NCBI RefSeq assembly: GCF_002368395.1
Contig: NZ_AP018254.1
Location: forward strand, 5,208,001-5,272,000
Direction: 5' to 3'
Length of the DNA: 64,000 nt
From: Calothrix sp. NIES-3974
Lineage (GTDB): Bacteria > Cyanobacteriota > Cyanobacteriia > Cyanobacteriales > Nostocaceae
Shown: in pieces, positions 46,769 to 54,986 of the stretch
Layout: every line of letters starts with the position of its first letter
How positions within the stretch are numbered: position 1 is the first letter of the stretch
Position numbers and translations under genes: made by a program
Notes under the pieces: model-generated
Told to the model about the DNA's origin: nothing
The model's database searches: none
Seen by the model: only the letters and a program-made list of their open reading frames with translations

Positions 46769-48313
46769 TTAAAATCTTCCTAACTCCCAACCATAAGTTA
46801 AGCTGAAGAACCAACCGTTAAAGTCAACATCACTTTGGGTCGAGTCTCCAAAGGTATATCCTGCTTGCAAATTCAGATTACTGATATTGGATAAACGGTA
46901 ATTGAGACTTGTAAATAAACGATGATATTGGTCATCGCGATCGCGTTCGGTAAAATCTGCTCGATAGTATTGGTAATTCAGACCGACCTGTAAAGGAGAT
47001 TGGGGATAGTAATTTAGTCCGAGAAAGAGAGTATTAATGATGCGATCGCGATTTGCTGGGGGGTCAGTAAAGCTTGCTCTCAGTTCATAGTAACTATCGA
47101 ATATCCATTGGGAAGAGAGGGGATCGCGTCTACCGATGGATACATGCCATGAATGTTCGTTTAAAAACCTGTCTCCAGCCTGGAAATTAGCCTGTTCCCC
47201 ACTGCGGGAATAAAATAATTGTTGATTACTCCAACCAAATTCACCATACATCCGGCGATTAAAGCGATAAAAAATATCCGCACTTACACGGAATTGGTTG
47301 TAATTAAATTCAGACTGGTTTATGTACCTAATTAAATTTCCTCCTACCGAACCGCTCAAAAAGGTACGGGAACCTAGGGGAATAGGAGTAGTTACGAATC
47401 TTAATCCACCATAAATCAATCCATCATCAATTCTATCAATTCGAGACGAAAATAAGTTATCTGTTTGAAAATAACTGACATGTCCGAAAAAATAACCAAA
47501 CGGTTCCGGAGGTCTGCGGGGGGATGGAGGTGGTTGCTGCTCTAAGGGGGGGACAAAATCTGGACTTTCCCGTACCAGCAAATCACCTAATTCCCGATTC
47601 GGTCGGAGATTCCTTCGATTTTCCAGTATTTTCAATAGTCTAGCCCGTCGTTGTTCATAACTGGGAGAAACCGGTTCTGATAAACGCTGCTCAATCTGTT
47701 GGGGGGAAGGGGTAGGAATTTCGCTTGGTTGAGCATCTAATTGGGGGGGTTCCCTGGATGGTTCTGTTCTTGGAGATAGGGGTTCGGGAACAGATGATGG
47801 AGAGGGTTGTGCTTGATTACTTAATTCTAAATCTGGAGAATCGGACGCAAACTCCACCTGTGCCAAGAAATGCTGGGATAGGGTGACAGAAGCATTCAAA
47901 TCTAAACCCGGATTTATATTAGAAATGATGACAGCATCAGACTCAAAATTCCTATCTAAGGACTGATTCCCCTTTACCTCCCTAGGTGAAATTATCATAG
48001 ACGATGTTGTCAATGATATGTTATCCCAGTTATGAACGACAAAATTATCAGGATTTTGTAAACCAGGGAACCTATCATCCCTAAACTTAGTCAACCCTGA
48101 TGGGTATGCTAATTGCTTGATCGATGGTGGGGGAAAGTGGTCGGTAGAATCTTTAAATTGTGGTTGCTCTTGATGTTTGAAAACATGGGATTTCTCGGTT
48201 GGACTTAGGGACAAAGCAGCTACCCGTACATTAGTTGCATCTAGGTAACTGATTAAACCACAAGAAGTTAAAATAATCCCAGAAAAGCTGATTTTCCAAG
48301 GTTTTGATGGCAT
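46769..48313 (-). CDS. Putative outer-membrane beta-barrel protein with Pro-rich linker
   Basis: 514 aa. The N-terminus (about 1-35) is a signal sequence; LTSC at 15-18 might be a lipobox. Residues about 150-290 are Pro/Ser/Glu-rich (LSEPVSPSYEQRRARLLKIL inside). Residues about 290-514 alternate polar and aromatic residues in 9-12-residue strands (YGEFGWSNQQLFYSR, LFLGLNYYPQSPLQVGLNYQY) and the protein ends in Phe (ELGRF), the C-terminal beta-signal used by Gram-negative barrels. I infer a barrel of roughly ten or more strands. It is divergent from the FecR-domain gene, and the minimal kinase gene follows 48 bp downstream. Confidence 0.78.
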   Translation of the reverse strand: MPSKPWKISFSGIILTSCGLISYLDATNVRVAALSLSPTEKSHVFKHQEQPQFKDSTDHFPPPSIKQLAYPSGLTKFRDDRFPGLQNPDNFVVHNWDNISLTTSSMIISPREVKGNQSLDRNFESDAVIISNINPGLDLNASVTLSQHFLAQVEFASDSPDLELSNQAQPSPSSVPEPLSPRTEPSREPPQLDAQPSEIPTPSPQQIEQRLSEPVSPSYEQRRARLLKILENRRNLRPNRELGDLLVRESPDFVPPLEQQPPPSPRRPPEPFGYFFGHVSYFQTDNLFSSRIDRIDDGLIYGGLRFVTTPIPLGSRTFLSGSVGGNLIRYINQSEFNYNQFRVSADIFYRFNRRMYGEFGWSNQQLFYSRSGEQANFQAGDRFLNEHSWHVSIGRRDPLSSQWIFDSYYELRASFTDPPANRDRIINTLFLGLNYYPQSPLQVGLNYQYYRADFTERDRDDQYHRLFTSLNYRLSNISNLNLQAGYTFGDSTQSDVDFNGWFFSLTYGWELGRF

Positions 48314-48644
48314 TGTTGGGCTTTTTTAGGCAATGGAGACCTGAACAATCGAGCAAAAGTTCCAGTATCAGCCTTTCACTTTATCACACTACCGAGGCAA
48401 TCAAGCACAACTTAGAGTACGGCAGATGATGTAAAACAAGCTACCAAGGCAATAGGGAATAATGTCCGCTTGTACTGAATTTTTGTCTTTTATCAACGAA
48501 TTGAGTTAGTATTTATATTTTGAAGCTTTAATAAAAATTACGCAAATTTACGTACAAAAAACTGCTATAAATATATAGAAACGTTATAGAGACAGATTCT
48601 ATCCGTGGCTGAATTGTAGAAAAGAGGTTTCGAGGCAGCTAGCT
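48314..48644. other. Divergent promoter region of barrel and FecR genes
   Basis: 331-bp AT-rich region shared by two divergent starts. TATAAATATA at about 48564-48573 is a candidate -10 type sequence for the FecR gene, but this is weak. No gene seen. Confidence 0.4.
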
Positions 48645-50189
48645 ATGCAGCGTAAAGTACTCCCGTTATTGGTAATCAGCTTGTCTGGGTTGGCTTGGCT
48701 GCCAATCCCCACAAAAGCGATCGCATCCACACCCCTAACCCGTGCGATAGTCCAGGACATCTACAATTTGGTGCAATTAATGCCCCAAAATCGCCCTAAA
48801 CGGCAAGCGCGTCGCGCAGATGCGATGATTCCTGGAGACGGACTCTCAACAGGACGCTCCTCCCTAGCCCAACTGCGATTTAATGACGGTTCCCTAGCGC
48901 GGGTTGGCGAACAAGCCGTATTTCGATTTTTACCACAAACCCGTAACTTTCGCCTCAGTAACGGAACCGTATTATTACTGATTCCTCCGGGTAGGGGGAC
49001 AACCAGAGTGCGCACACCTAGCGCTGCTGCTGCCGTTCGTGGTTCAGCCTTGTTTTTACGCTACGATGAAAAAACCGATACAACCATTGTGGGAGCCTTA
49101 ACCAACAGTGGAATCGAAGTATTTGACAAGGATGAAGCAAACAGCCATGTCCTCAAAGCAGGACAGATGATGTTAGTCGTCAAGGGTAAGTTAAAAGGAC
49201 TCTATGACTTCGATTTGCGACAATTTTACGAAACCAGCGATTTGGTCAGGGGATTAGAACTTAACAATACAAATCCCACAATTGCTACCGATGCTGCACT
49301 TGATAGCGTTAGAGTAGAAACTACCGAAGCATTAAACCAACAAAAACCCGTAACAGGAGAAGGGGTAATCACAAACCCCACCTTTGCGCAATTAAGTACA
49401 GATACCTCCACAGCATCAACAACCCCCAGTAACAACAATCAAGACTCTACCATCACCAGTAAACCGGATAGTTCCGATTCCATCGACCCAGCAAACCGTA
49501 GACAAAGTAGAAGAGTCAGAGAGACCCCTGTTAATAATCCACCTGTTAATCAAACACCCATTAATCAACCACCAACCCCATCTGAACCACCCGTTAACCA
49601 ACCACCCACTAGTCAACCAGAATCACCCACCCAACCACCCGTTAATCCACCAACCCAACCAGAATCACCTACCCAACCACCAATTAGTCAACCACCAAGC
49701 AGTCAACCACCCATTAACCCACCAACCAAACCAGAATCACCTGTCAATCCACCACCCAGCAGTCAACCACCCATTAACCCACCAACCAAACCAGAATCAC
49801 CCGTTAATCCACCACCCAGCAGTCAACCACCCGTTAATCCACCAACCAAACCAGAATCACCCGTTAATCCACCAACCCAACCAGAATCACCTGTCAATCC
49901 ACCACCAAGTAGTCCACCACCACCAATTAACCAACCCCCAAGCAGTCAACCACCACCTGTCAATCCACCACCAAGCAGTCAACCACCAGTTAATCCACCA
50001 ACCCAATCAGAATCACTCACCCGACCACCAGTTAACCAACAACCAATTGAACGACCCGTTCCCCAACCTCAACCAGAATCACCTTCGAGAGAGCAACCCG
50101 ACAGCAGACCTCCAGGTAGATTGGAACCACCCAATAGCAGACCAGAGGAAAATCTGAATAATTCGGGAGCATCTAGAACGGGCTATTAG
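48645..50189 (+). CDS. FecR domain protein with long proline-rich tail
   Basis: 514 aa. The signal peptide (about 1-27, TKAIAS) predicts export. Residues about 55-165 are a FecR-type domain (MIPGDGLSTGRSSLAQLRFNDGSLARVGEQ, cut here; TPSAAAAVRGSALF; VGALTNSGIEVF), found in periplasmic signalling and in cyanobacterial cell-surface proteins. Residues about 280-500 are a P/Q/S/N-rich repeat region with a 20-residue (60-bp) period, expected to be extended. There is no sigma factor or TonB receptor next door, so it is not a classical FecIRA system. It is divergent from the barrel-protein gene. Confidence 0.85.
   Translation: MQRKVLPLLVISLSGLAWLPIPTKAIASTPLTRAIVQDIYNLVQLMPQNRPKRQARRADAMIPGDGLSTGRSSLAQLRFNDGSLARVGEQAVFRFLPQTRNFRLSNGTVLLLIPPGRGTTRVRTPSAAAAVRGSALFLRYDEKTDTTIVGALTNSGIEVFDKDEANSHVLKAGQMMLVVKGKLKGLYDFDLRQFYETSDLVRGLELNNTNPTIATDAALDSVRVETTEALNQQKPVTGEGVITNPTFAQLSTDTSTASTTPSNNNQDSTITSKPDSSDSIDPANRRQSRRVRETPVNNPPVNQTPINQPPTPSEPPVNQPPTSQPESPTQPPVNPPTQPESPTQPPISQPPSSQPPINPPTKPESPVNPPPSSQPPINPPTKPESPVNPPPSSQPPVNPPTKPESPVNPPTQPESPVNPPPSSPPPPINQPPSSQPPPVNPPPSSQPPVNPPTQSESLTRPPVNQQPIERPVPQPQPESPSREQPDSRPPGRLEPPNSRPEENLNNSGASRTGY
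49530..50080. repeat. 60-bp imperfect tandem repeat encoding Pro-rich tail
   Basis: Units of 60 bp recur in register at about 49681, 49741 and 49801, each encoding a PP(S/T)SQPP(I/V)NPPTKPES-type segment. The flanking units are shorter and degenerate. Length variation between strains is likely. Confidence 0.75.
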
Positions 50190-50730
50190 GTGGTTTGTTA
50201 GTGCTTACGAAATACTCGTCCTCAAAGTCGGGTTTTTGAGAGAGGTCTTGATTCCGCCAAAAAACTCGACTTTTCATTATTCATTAATAATTGATTTGGG
50301 TGTTTTGTTGACGGTAGAACTGGGGGATGAGGAAAAATTCTGAAACGTAGAGACGCGGATCGACCGTAGGATAAAAAGTTAGACCCGCAGCGGATCGACT
50401 TGCTTACGTAGCAATCTCAAACACCTGATTTCTCTTCACAAGTGCGTAAGTCATAAGGTAGTCATTTTTAACATTTGATTTTTTTTCACTTGAATTATCG
50501 TTTTTTGATTTACAAATAAATTTCTTTTAAAAACCCAACTTCTAATTTTCGAGAGAATTCAGAAAATTCAGGTTCTATGGTTGCTGATGTTGGTAATTCA
50601 TGAGGAAATATTAACTAAAGATTACCGTTATTCGACTACAAATCAAAACATAAACTTTGCGGAAACAAAATTTTGCCTATACTATAATGGCTAGATGTGT
50701 AAATTTTTTTTAAGTTTTGGTGTAAATACC
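50190..50730. other. Intergenic with terminator
   Basis: Between FecR and DUF2141 genes. It holds the terminator at 50224-50275, a GTAGAGACGCGGATCGACC half-palindrome near 50347-50365, and AT-rich DNA. The frame opening at 50695 is extended by 12 codons upstream of the chosen start. No further gene. Confidence 0.45.
50224..50275 (+). terminator. Terminator after FecR gene
   Basis: AAAGTCGGGTTTTT (50224-50237) pairs with AAAAACTCGACTTT (50260-50273) over 14 bp with one G-U pair, a 22-nt loop and a TTTTC end. It starts 34 bp after the stop codon. Confidence 0.65.
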
Positions 50731-51186
50731 ATGAAAAATCTAGCTATCGGCACTTTTATCTTGGCTACGTCCCTAAATTTGTTTGCTTTTCCGGTCAGTG
50801 GAGCGATAAATCAAAGTACTTTAAATATTCAAGTTGATGGATTTAGAAATAAACGCGGACAGGTTTGTTTAAGTCTATTTGCTAGTAGTAAAGGTTTTCC
50901 TGATAGCAAAGCAAATGCAGTGAAAGCGAAATGCGTACAAATTTCTGAGACACCAATGGTAATAACTTTAAATAATCTCAAGGCAGGAAATTATGCAGTG
51001 GCACTTTTTCATGATGCTAATGGTGACGGTCAATTAAACCGTAATAGTCTCGGAATACCAACCGAAGAATTTGGTTTTTCTCAAAATCCTGCTGTAATTA
51101 CGGGTGTACCAAGATTCTCTGATTCTGCTGTTTTAGTTGCTGGTTTGACCAATATTCAAATTCGACTGAGAAATCTATTGGGTTAG
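50731..51186 (+). CDS. DUF2141 domain protein, secreted
   Basis: 151 aa from the ATG at 50731. I prefer this to an ATG at 50695 because it gives a standard signal peptide (MKNLAIGTFILATSLNLFAF). The mature domain matches DUF2141: VDGFRNKRGQVCLSLF, LKAGNYAVALFHDANGDGQLN and GIPTEEFGFSQ. The segment DANGDGQLN looks like a calcium-binding loop. Two Cys (GQVCL, KAKCV) could pair. The function is unknown; the family is periplasmic or surface-located. It is monocistronic. Confidence 0.88.
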   Translation: MKNLAIGTFILATSLNLFAFPVSGAINQSTLNIQVDGFRNKRGQVCLSLFASSKGFPDSKANAVKAKCVQISETPMVITLNNLKAGNYAVALFHDANGDGQLNRNSLGIPTEEFGFSQNPAVITGVPRFSDSAVLVAGLTNIQIRLRNLLG

Positions 51187-51272
51187 TCTATTTTGGATTT
51201 TGGATTTGACTCTAAGAGGTTGCTTAAAAAGTCATTTTTAGTACTTGAATTATCGTTTTTGGGAATGGGAAG

Positions 51273-51292
51273 AGACGCGACACGTCGCGTCT
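51273..51292. repeat. 20-bp palindrome with imperfect centre (AGACGCGA arms)
   Basis: AGACGCGA and TCGCGTCT pair; the centre CACG does not. It shares arms with 27602 and 39055. Confidence 0.6.
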
Positions 51293-51384
51293 GTACTCTC
51301 GAAGGAAAAATCTGCTTTATAACCCCATGTCCAGAGTCAGGACGATAGTCAAAATAGTGATAATTAATACTTGGCAAACATCCT

Positions 51385-51590
51385 CTAATGACTTACACAA
51401 CGACAACGGGTCATTGCAACCGAAGCGTAGTTTAGGGAAGCGATCGCAATATCTTGGTGGTTACTATTTGGGATTTTGCTCTAATGACTTACACAACGAC
51501 AACGGGTAATTGCGACCGAAGCGTAATCTAGAGACGCGATCGCAATATCTTGGCGATTACTATTTTGGATTTTGCTCTAATGACTCTAAA
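51385..51590. repeat. 96-bp tandem repeat (two full units plus start of a third)
   Basis: CTAATGACTTACACAACGAC begins at 51385 and again at 51481, and CTAATGACT at 51577. The period is exactly 96 bp. Each unit contains an HIP1 site (GCGATCGC) and ends in GGATTTTGCT. Differences between units are scattered substitutions. Confidence 0.8.
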
Positions 51591-51760
51591 TCTGATGAGA
51601 TTATAGAGACGTTATCAGTTACCAAATAAGTATTTTTTGCATAATCATCCGATGGGATTGTTAACTGTTAACAGTCAACAGTTAACAGTTAACACCATTC
51701 AAAGATGCAAATTGAATTGGGAACAACTTATATAACGTCTCTACGTACCCGAAAATTTAC

Positions 51761-52354
51761 TTAAACTGCTGAAAAATAAACCTTCGACTTCACGGGATCG
51801 GGGTTCATAGTTTTGTCTCCCGGTTGCCAACCCGCAGGACAAACTTCATCGGGATGGGATTGTACGTATTGAATCGCTTGTAGTGTCCGTAATGTCTCGT
51901 CAACGCTACGACCAAAGGCAAGGTTGTTGATTGTCGCGTGCTGAATTATACCATCTTTATCGATGATAAATAATCCCCGCAGAGCGATTCCTGCTGCTGG
52001 ATCAAGGACATTGTAAGCTGCACTAACTTCTTTTTTGATATCGGAAACTAGGGGGTAGTTCAAATCACCGACACCACCGCTTTTACGGTCGGTTTGAATC
52101 CACGCGAGGTGGGAAAATTCACTGTCAACGGATACACCAAGAATTTCTGTGTTAAGTTTTTTAAATTCTTCGTAGCGATCGCTAAATGCGGTGATTTCTG
52201 TGGGACAAACGAAGGTAAAGTCTAAGGGGTAGAAAAATAAAACCACGTATTTACCGCGATAGTCGGACAGTTTAATGGTTTTAAATTCTTGGTCTACTAC
52301 CGCAGTTGCGGTAAAGTCAGGTGCTGATTGTCCAACACGGAGACATCCTTCCAT
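51761..52354 (-). CDS. 2-Cys peroxiredoxin (AhpC/Prx1 type)
   Basis: 197 aa. The peroxidatic cysteine is C50 in FTFVCPTE, and the resolving cysteine is C172 in DEVCPAGW. It reduces hydrogen peroxide and organic peroxides, probably with thioredoxin. Residues about 93-96 (GGVG) and the C-terminal YF (KVYFSAV) match the GG(L/V)G and YF motifs linked to sensitivity to overoxidation in eukaryotic-type Prx, which also occur in some cyanobacteria. AGGAG lies nine bases before the ATG. It is divergent from the debranching-enzyme gene, 144 bp apart. Confidence 0.95.
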   Translation of the reverse strand: MEGCLRVGQSAPDFTATAVVDQEFKTIKLSDYRGKYVVLFFYPLDFTFVCPTEITAFSDRYEEFKKLNTEILGVSVDSEFSHLAWIQTDRKSGGVGDLNYPLVSDIKKEVSAAYNVLDPAAGIALRGLFIIDKDGIIQHATINNLAFGRSVDETLRTLQAIQYVQSHPDEVCPAGWQPGDKTMNPDPVKSKVYFSAV

Positions 52355-52498
52355 ATCTATACTCTCCTAACGATATCTATTTTTCTCAGTTTGGCTGTTA
52401 ATTTTGATCTTTTTGTTGATCTTATTCACCAAAACTGTGATGTTTTTGATTAAGAACTGTTACAACTATATCATACTCATAACGATTGTGAGTAGCGC

Positions 52499-54493
52499 AT
52501 GAATAATTTAGAAAACTTAGACACCAGGGAATGGTTGCTGACGAATGGGTTAGGTGGCTTTGCGAGCGGTACTGTCAGCGATGTGAGAACACGGACGTAT
52601 CACGGTTGGTTATTTGCGGCGAAAAATCCGCCTTCGGGTCGGGTGTTGTTGTTGTCCCATTTACAAGCGAGTTTAGAGTTACCGGGACGAACAATTAGTT
52701 TAGGGTCAAATTATTGGGGGACGGGGGAAATTGAAGCCGATGGACAGCAATATTTACGTGAATTTGTCACCAACCCCTCTCCTCGGTGGATTTGGGGGGA
52801 AGATGATTGGAGTTTGAGTCGCAGTTTCATATTGCCAAATATGCGCGACCATCCCCACCAGGGACAAAGATTGCTGGTGCAATATTGTTATGAGGGGGTG
52901 ACAGGGGGAGTTTTGTATTTGCGGGTGTTGATTGCTGACCGTGATTTTCATCACCAACAACTACAAGTGGAGCAGTTGCGATTTTCCCAGCTACAAACCG
53001 ACCATCAGGTAGCTTTTCAGGCGATTAATGGGGGAAAATTTGGTACACCTTGGTACTTACGCTGGAGTCAAGGAGAATACCATGCAGACGGGATATGGTA
53101 TTGGAATTACGGTTTATTAGCAGAAACAGAGCGGGGATTAGGCGATCGCGAACATTTATATAGTCCGGGCTATTTGTCGGTAGAATTAGAGCCGGGGGAT
53201 AAGATCACTTTGGAGGCCAGGGTGGGCATACCAGTGGATACAAATCAAACTTTAAGTCATGATGTATTTACGGATGCCTTAGAAACAGAGCAAAATCGCC
53301 TAGAGGGAATATTTCCTGGTTCCCATTCCCGTCTCTGGTCAGATTTGCTGCGGGCTAGTGACCAATTTATCGTTTATCGTGCTTCCATCGCTGGTACATC
53401 GGTGATTGCAGGCTATCACTGGTTCAATGATTGGGGACGAGATACCCTAATTGCCCTACCGGGATTAACCTTAACCACCCAAAGATATGACTTGGCAAAA
53501 GGATTATTGCGTACCTTTGCCCGTTATTGTCGTTATGGGTTGATTCCCAACGGTTTTCCCGATGAGGATAACGAACCGTTTTATAACAGTATTGATGCAG
53601 CTTTGTGGTGGGTTGAAAGTTTAGGTTTATACCTACAAGCCACCCGCGACTGGGATTTTTTACTAGAACAATATCCGACATTTCTGCAAATTTATAAAGC
53701 ATTCGTCGGTGGAACCCGTTACCACATCCAAGTCGATTCCACCGACGGATTAGTTAGTTGGGATAATCGCGGCTTTGCTTTGACTTGGATGGACGCGGTA
53801 GTTGATGGTCAACCCGTCACCCCCAGATGGGGTAAACCAGTGGAAATAAATGCTTTATGGTATTCAGTTTTGTGTTGGGCTAGTCGTTGGGCTGAAATTT
53901 TAAGCGAATACGACCACCCAGAAAACTCAGCCCGTTACGGTAAACAAGCTCGTCGTTATAGTCAACAAGCCGAACAGGTACGCATTTCCTTACAAAAATA
54001 CTGGCATCCCCAAAAAAACTATTTATACGACACCATCGAACTAGATGACCGCCGCAACACCCAAATCCGTCCCAACGCAGTTATTGCCCTATCCCTAACC
54101 CACTGTGCCTTTCCCCATTCCCAAGCTCGGCAAATCCTGGAAGTAGCCCGTAACCACTTACTCACACCCTACGGATTGCGATCGCTCTCCCCCACAGACC
54201 CAGAATATATCGGTATCTACCAAGGCAACCCCAAACAACGCGATCGCGCCTACCATCAAGGGACCGTGTGGTGCTGGTTAATAGGTCCCTTTATCCGGTC
54301 TTGGCAACGATTTTACCCCCATCAACCCCTTCCTTTTGATTGGCAACCCTTAATCGATCATTTTTACCACAGCCAATGTATTGGCTCAATTTCCGAAATA
54401 TTCGACGGTGATTTTCCCCACCACCCCAAAGGCGCGATCGCTCAAGCCTGGTCTGTCGCCGAAGTGATGCGACACCTGGAAGAGCAGGGGTAG
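52499..54493 (+). CDS. Glycogen-debranching-type enzyme (amylo-alpha-1,6-glucosidase family)
   Basis: 664 aa, cytoplasmic. Residues 1-265 form an N-terminal beta-rich domain (EWLLTNGLGGFASGTVSD, RTYHGWLFA) typical of the archaeal/bacterial GDE family. Residues 285-660 form the alpha/alpha barrel with WGRDTLIALPGL, IPNGFPDEDNEPFYNSIDA and YHQGTVWCWLIGPF; the acidic residues in these blocks are the likely catalytic set. The family removes alpha-1,6 branches from glycogen-like glucans. This GH133-like type differs from the GlgX/isoamylase type. Whether it acts on stored glycogen here is inference. Confidence 0.92.
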   Translation: MNNLENLDTREWLLTNGLGGFASGTVSDVRTRTYHGWLFAAKNPPSGRVLLLSHLQASLELPGRTISLGSNYWGTGEIEADGQQYLREFVTNPSPRWIWGEDDWSLSRSFILPNMRDHPHQGQRLLVQYCYEGVTGGVLYLRVLIADRDFHHQQLQVEQLRFSQLQTDHQVAFQAINGGKFGTPWYLRWSQGEYHADGIWYWNYGLLAETERGLGDREHLYSPGYLSVELEPGDKITLEARVGIPVDTNQTLSHDVFTDALETEQNRLEGIFPGSHSRLWSDLLRASDQFIVYRASIAGTSVIAGYHWFNDWGRDTLIALPGLTLTTQRYDLAKGLLRTFARYCRYGLIPNGFPDEDNEPFYNSIDAALWWVESLGLYLQATRDWDFLLEQYPTFLQIYKAFVGGTRYHIQVDSTDGLVSWDNRGFALTWMDAVVDGQPVTPRWGKPVEINALWYSVLCWASRWAEILSEYDHPENSARYGKQARRYSQQAEQVRISLQKYWHPQKNYLYDTIELDDRRNTQIRPNAVIALSLTHCAFPHSQARQILEVARNHLLTPYGLRSLSPTDPEYIGIYQGNPKQRDRAYHQGTVWCWLIGPFIRSWQRFYPHQPLPFDWQPLIDHFYHSQCIGSISEIFDGDFPHHPKGAIAQAWSVAEVMRHLEEQG

Positions 54494-54986
54494 TAGGAAA
54501 GCATCAAAGAAGGGGAAATTACGATATTCATATATCTCTAAGTATTTTAGTACTACAGGAATAGTATTTGATTTCTGTTGGCATAGGCTGGGCTGGTGCA
54601 TCAAAACTCCATAGACTTGAAAAGTTTTTTCCTACTCCCTATCCTCAAAATCCCAGCAGATTCCCATATTAATCATTTTCCCTTCTCCCCTCCTGTCTCC
54701 GACCTATTCCCTTTTAACAATGTGGCAACCAGTAAAACTGTCACACCCACATTGTCGTCAATGTTGCTAACATTTAAGAATATAAGCAATATTTGTGACA
54801 TCAATGAAGCCTAAATAAAGTTGAATATTTTGTGTAAAAAATTCATTAAAATTAAGTATATTCAACAATGGCAGAATTATTTAGGTAAAGAATTTAGAAG
54901 TTAAATAGAAGGAATTTACAAGGAATTCCGGAAATTAGGGGGCAGCCAAAGAAAACCTAAACAAAGAGTGACTAAGTATCCAGCTC
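54494..54986. other. Intergenic, no gene seen
   Basis: 493-bp spacer, AT-rich from 54760 on, without recognisable hairpins or coding features; an open frame at 54596-54814 is not gene-like. Confidence 0.4.

Larger units (their letters stand above)
51187..51760. other. Intergenic, repeat-rich
   Basis: It contains a 20-bp imperfect palindrome (51273), a 96-bp tandem repeat (51385-51590) and a GTTAACAGTCAACAGTTAAC run at about 51660-51693. The open frame across the tandem repeat is a by-product of the repeat and is not called. Confidence 0.6.

Noticed and set aside
48645-50189. Considered as the FecR anti-sigma factor of an iron-uptake system
   Set aside because: No FecI-type sigma factor or TonB receptor is adjacent, and the protein has a signal peptide and Pro-rich tail unlike classical FecR.
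51327-51509. 60-codon frame in the 96-bp tandem repeat
   Set aside because: Encoded by the repeat itself, with the same peptide appearing twice; no gene-like start.
51385-51590. Considered as a CRISPR array because of regular 96-bp spacing
   Set aside because: The whole unit is repeated, with no unique spacers between short repeats and no cas genes nearby.
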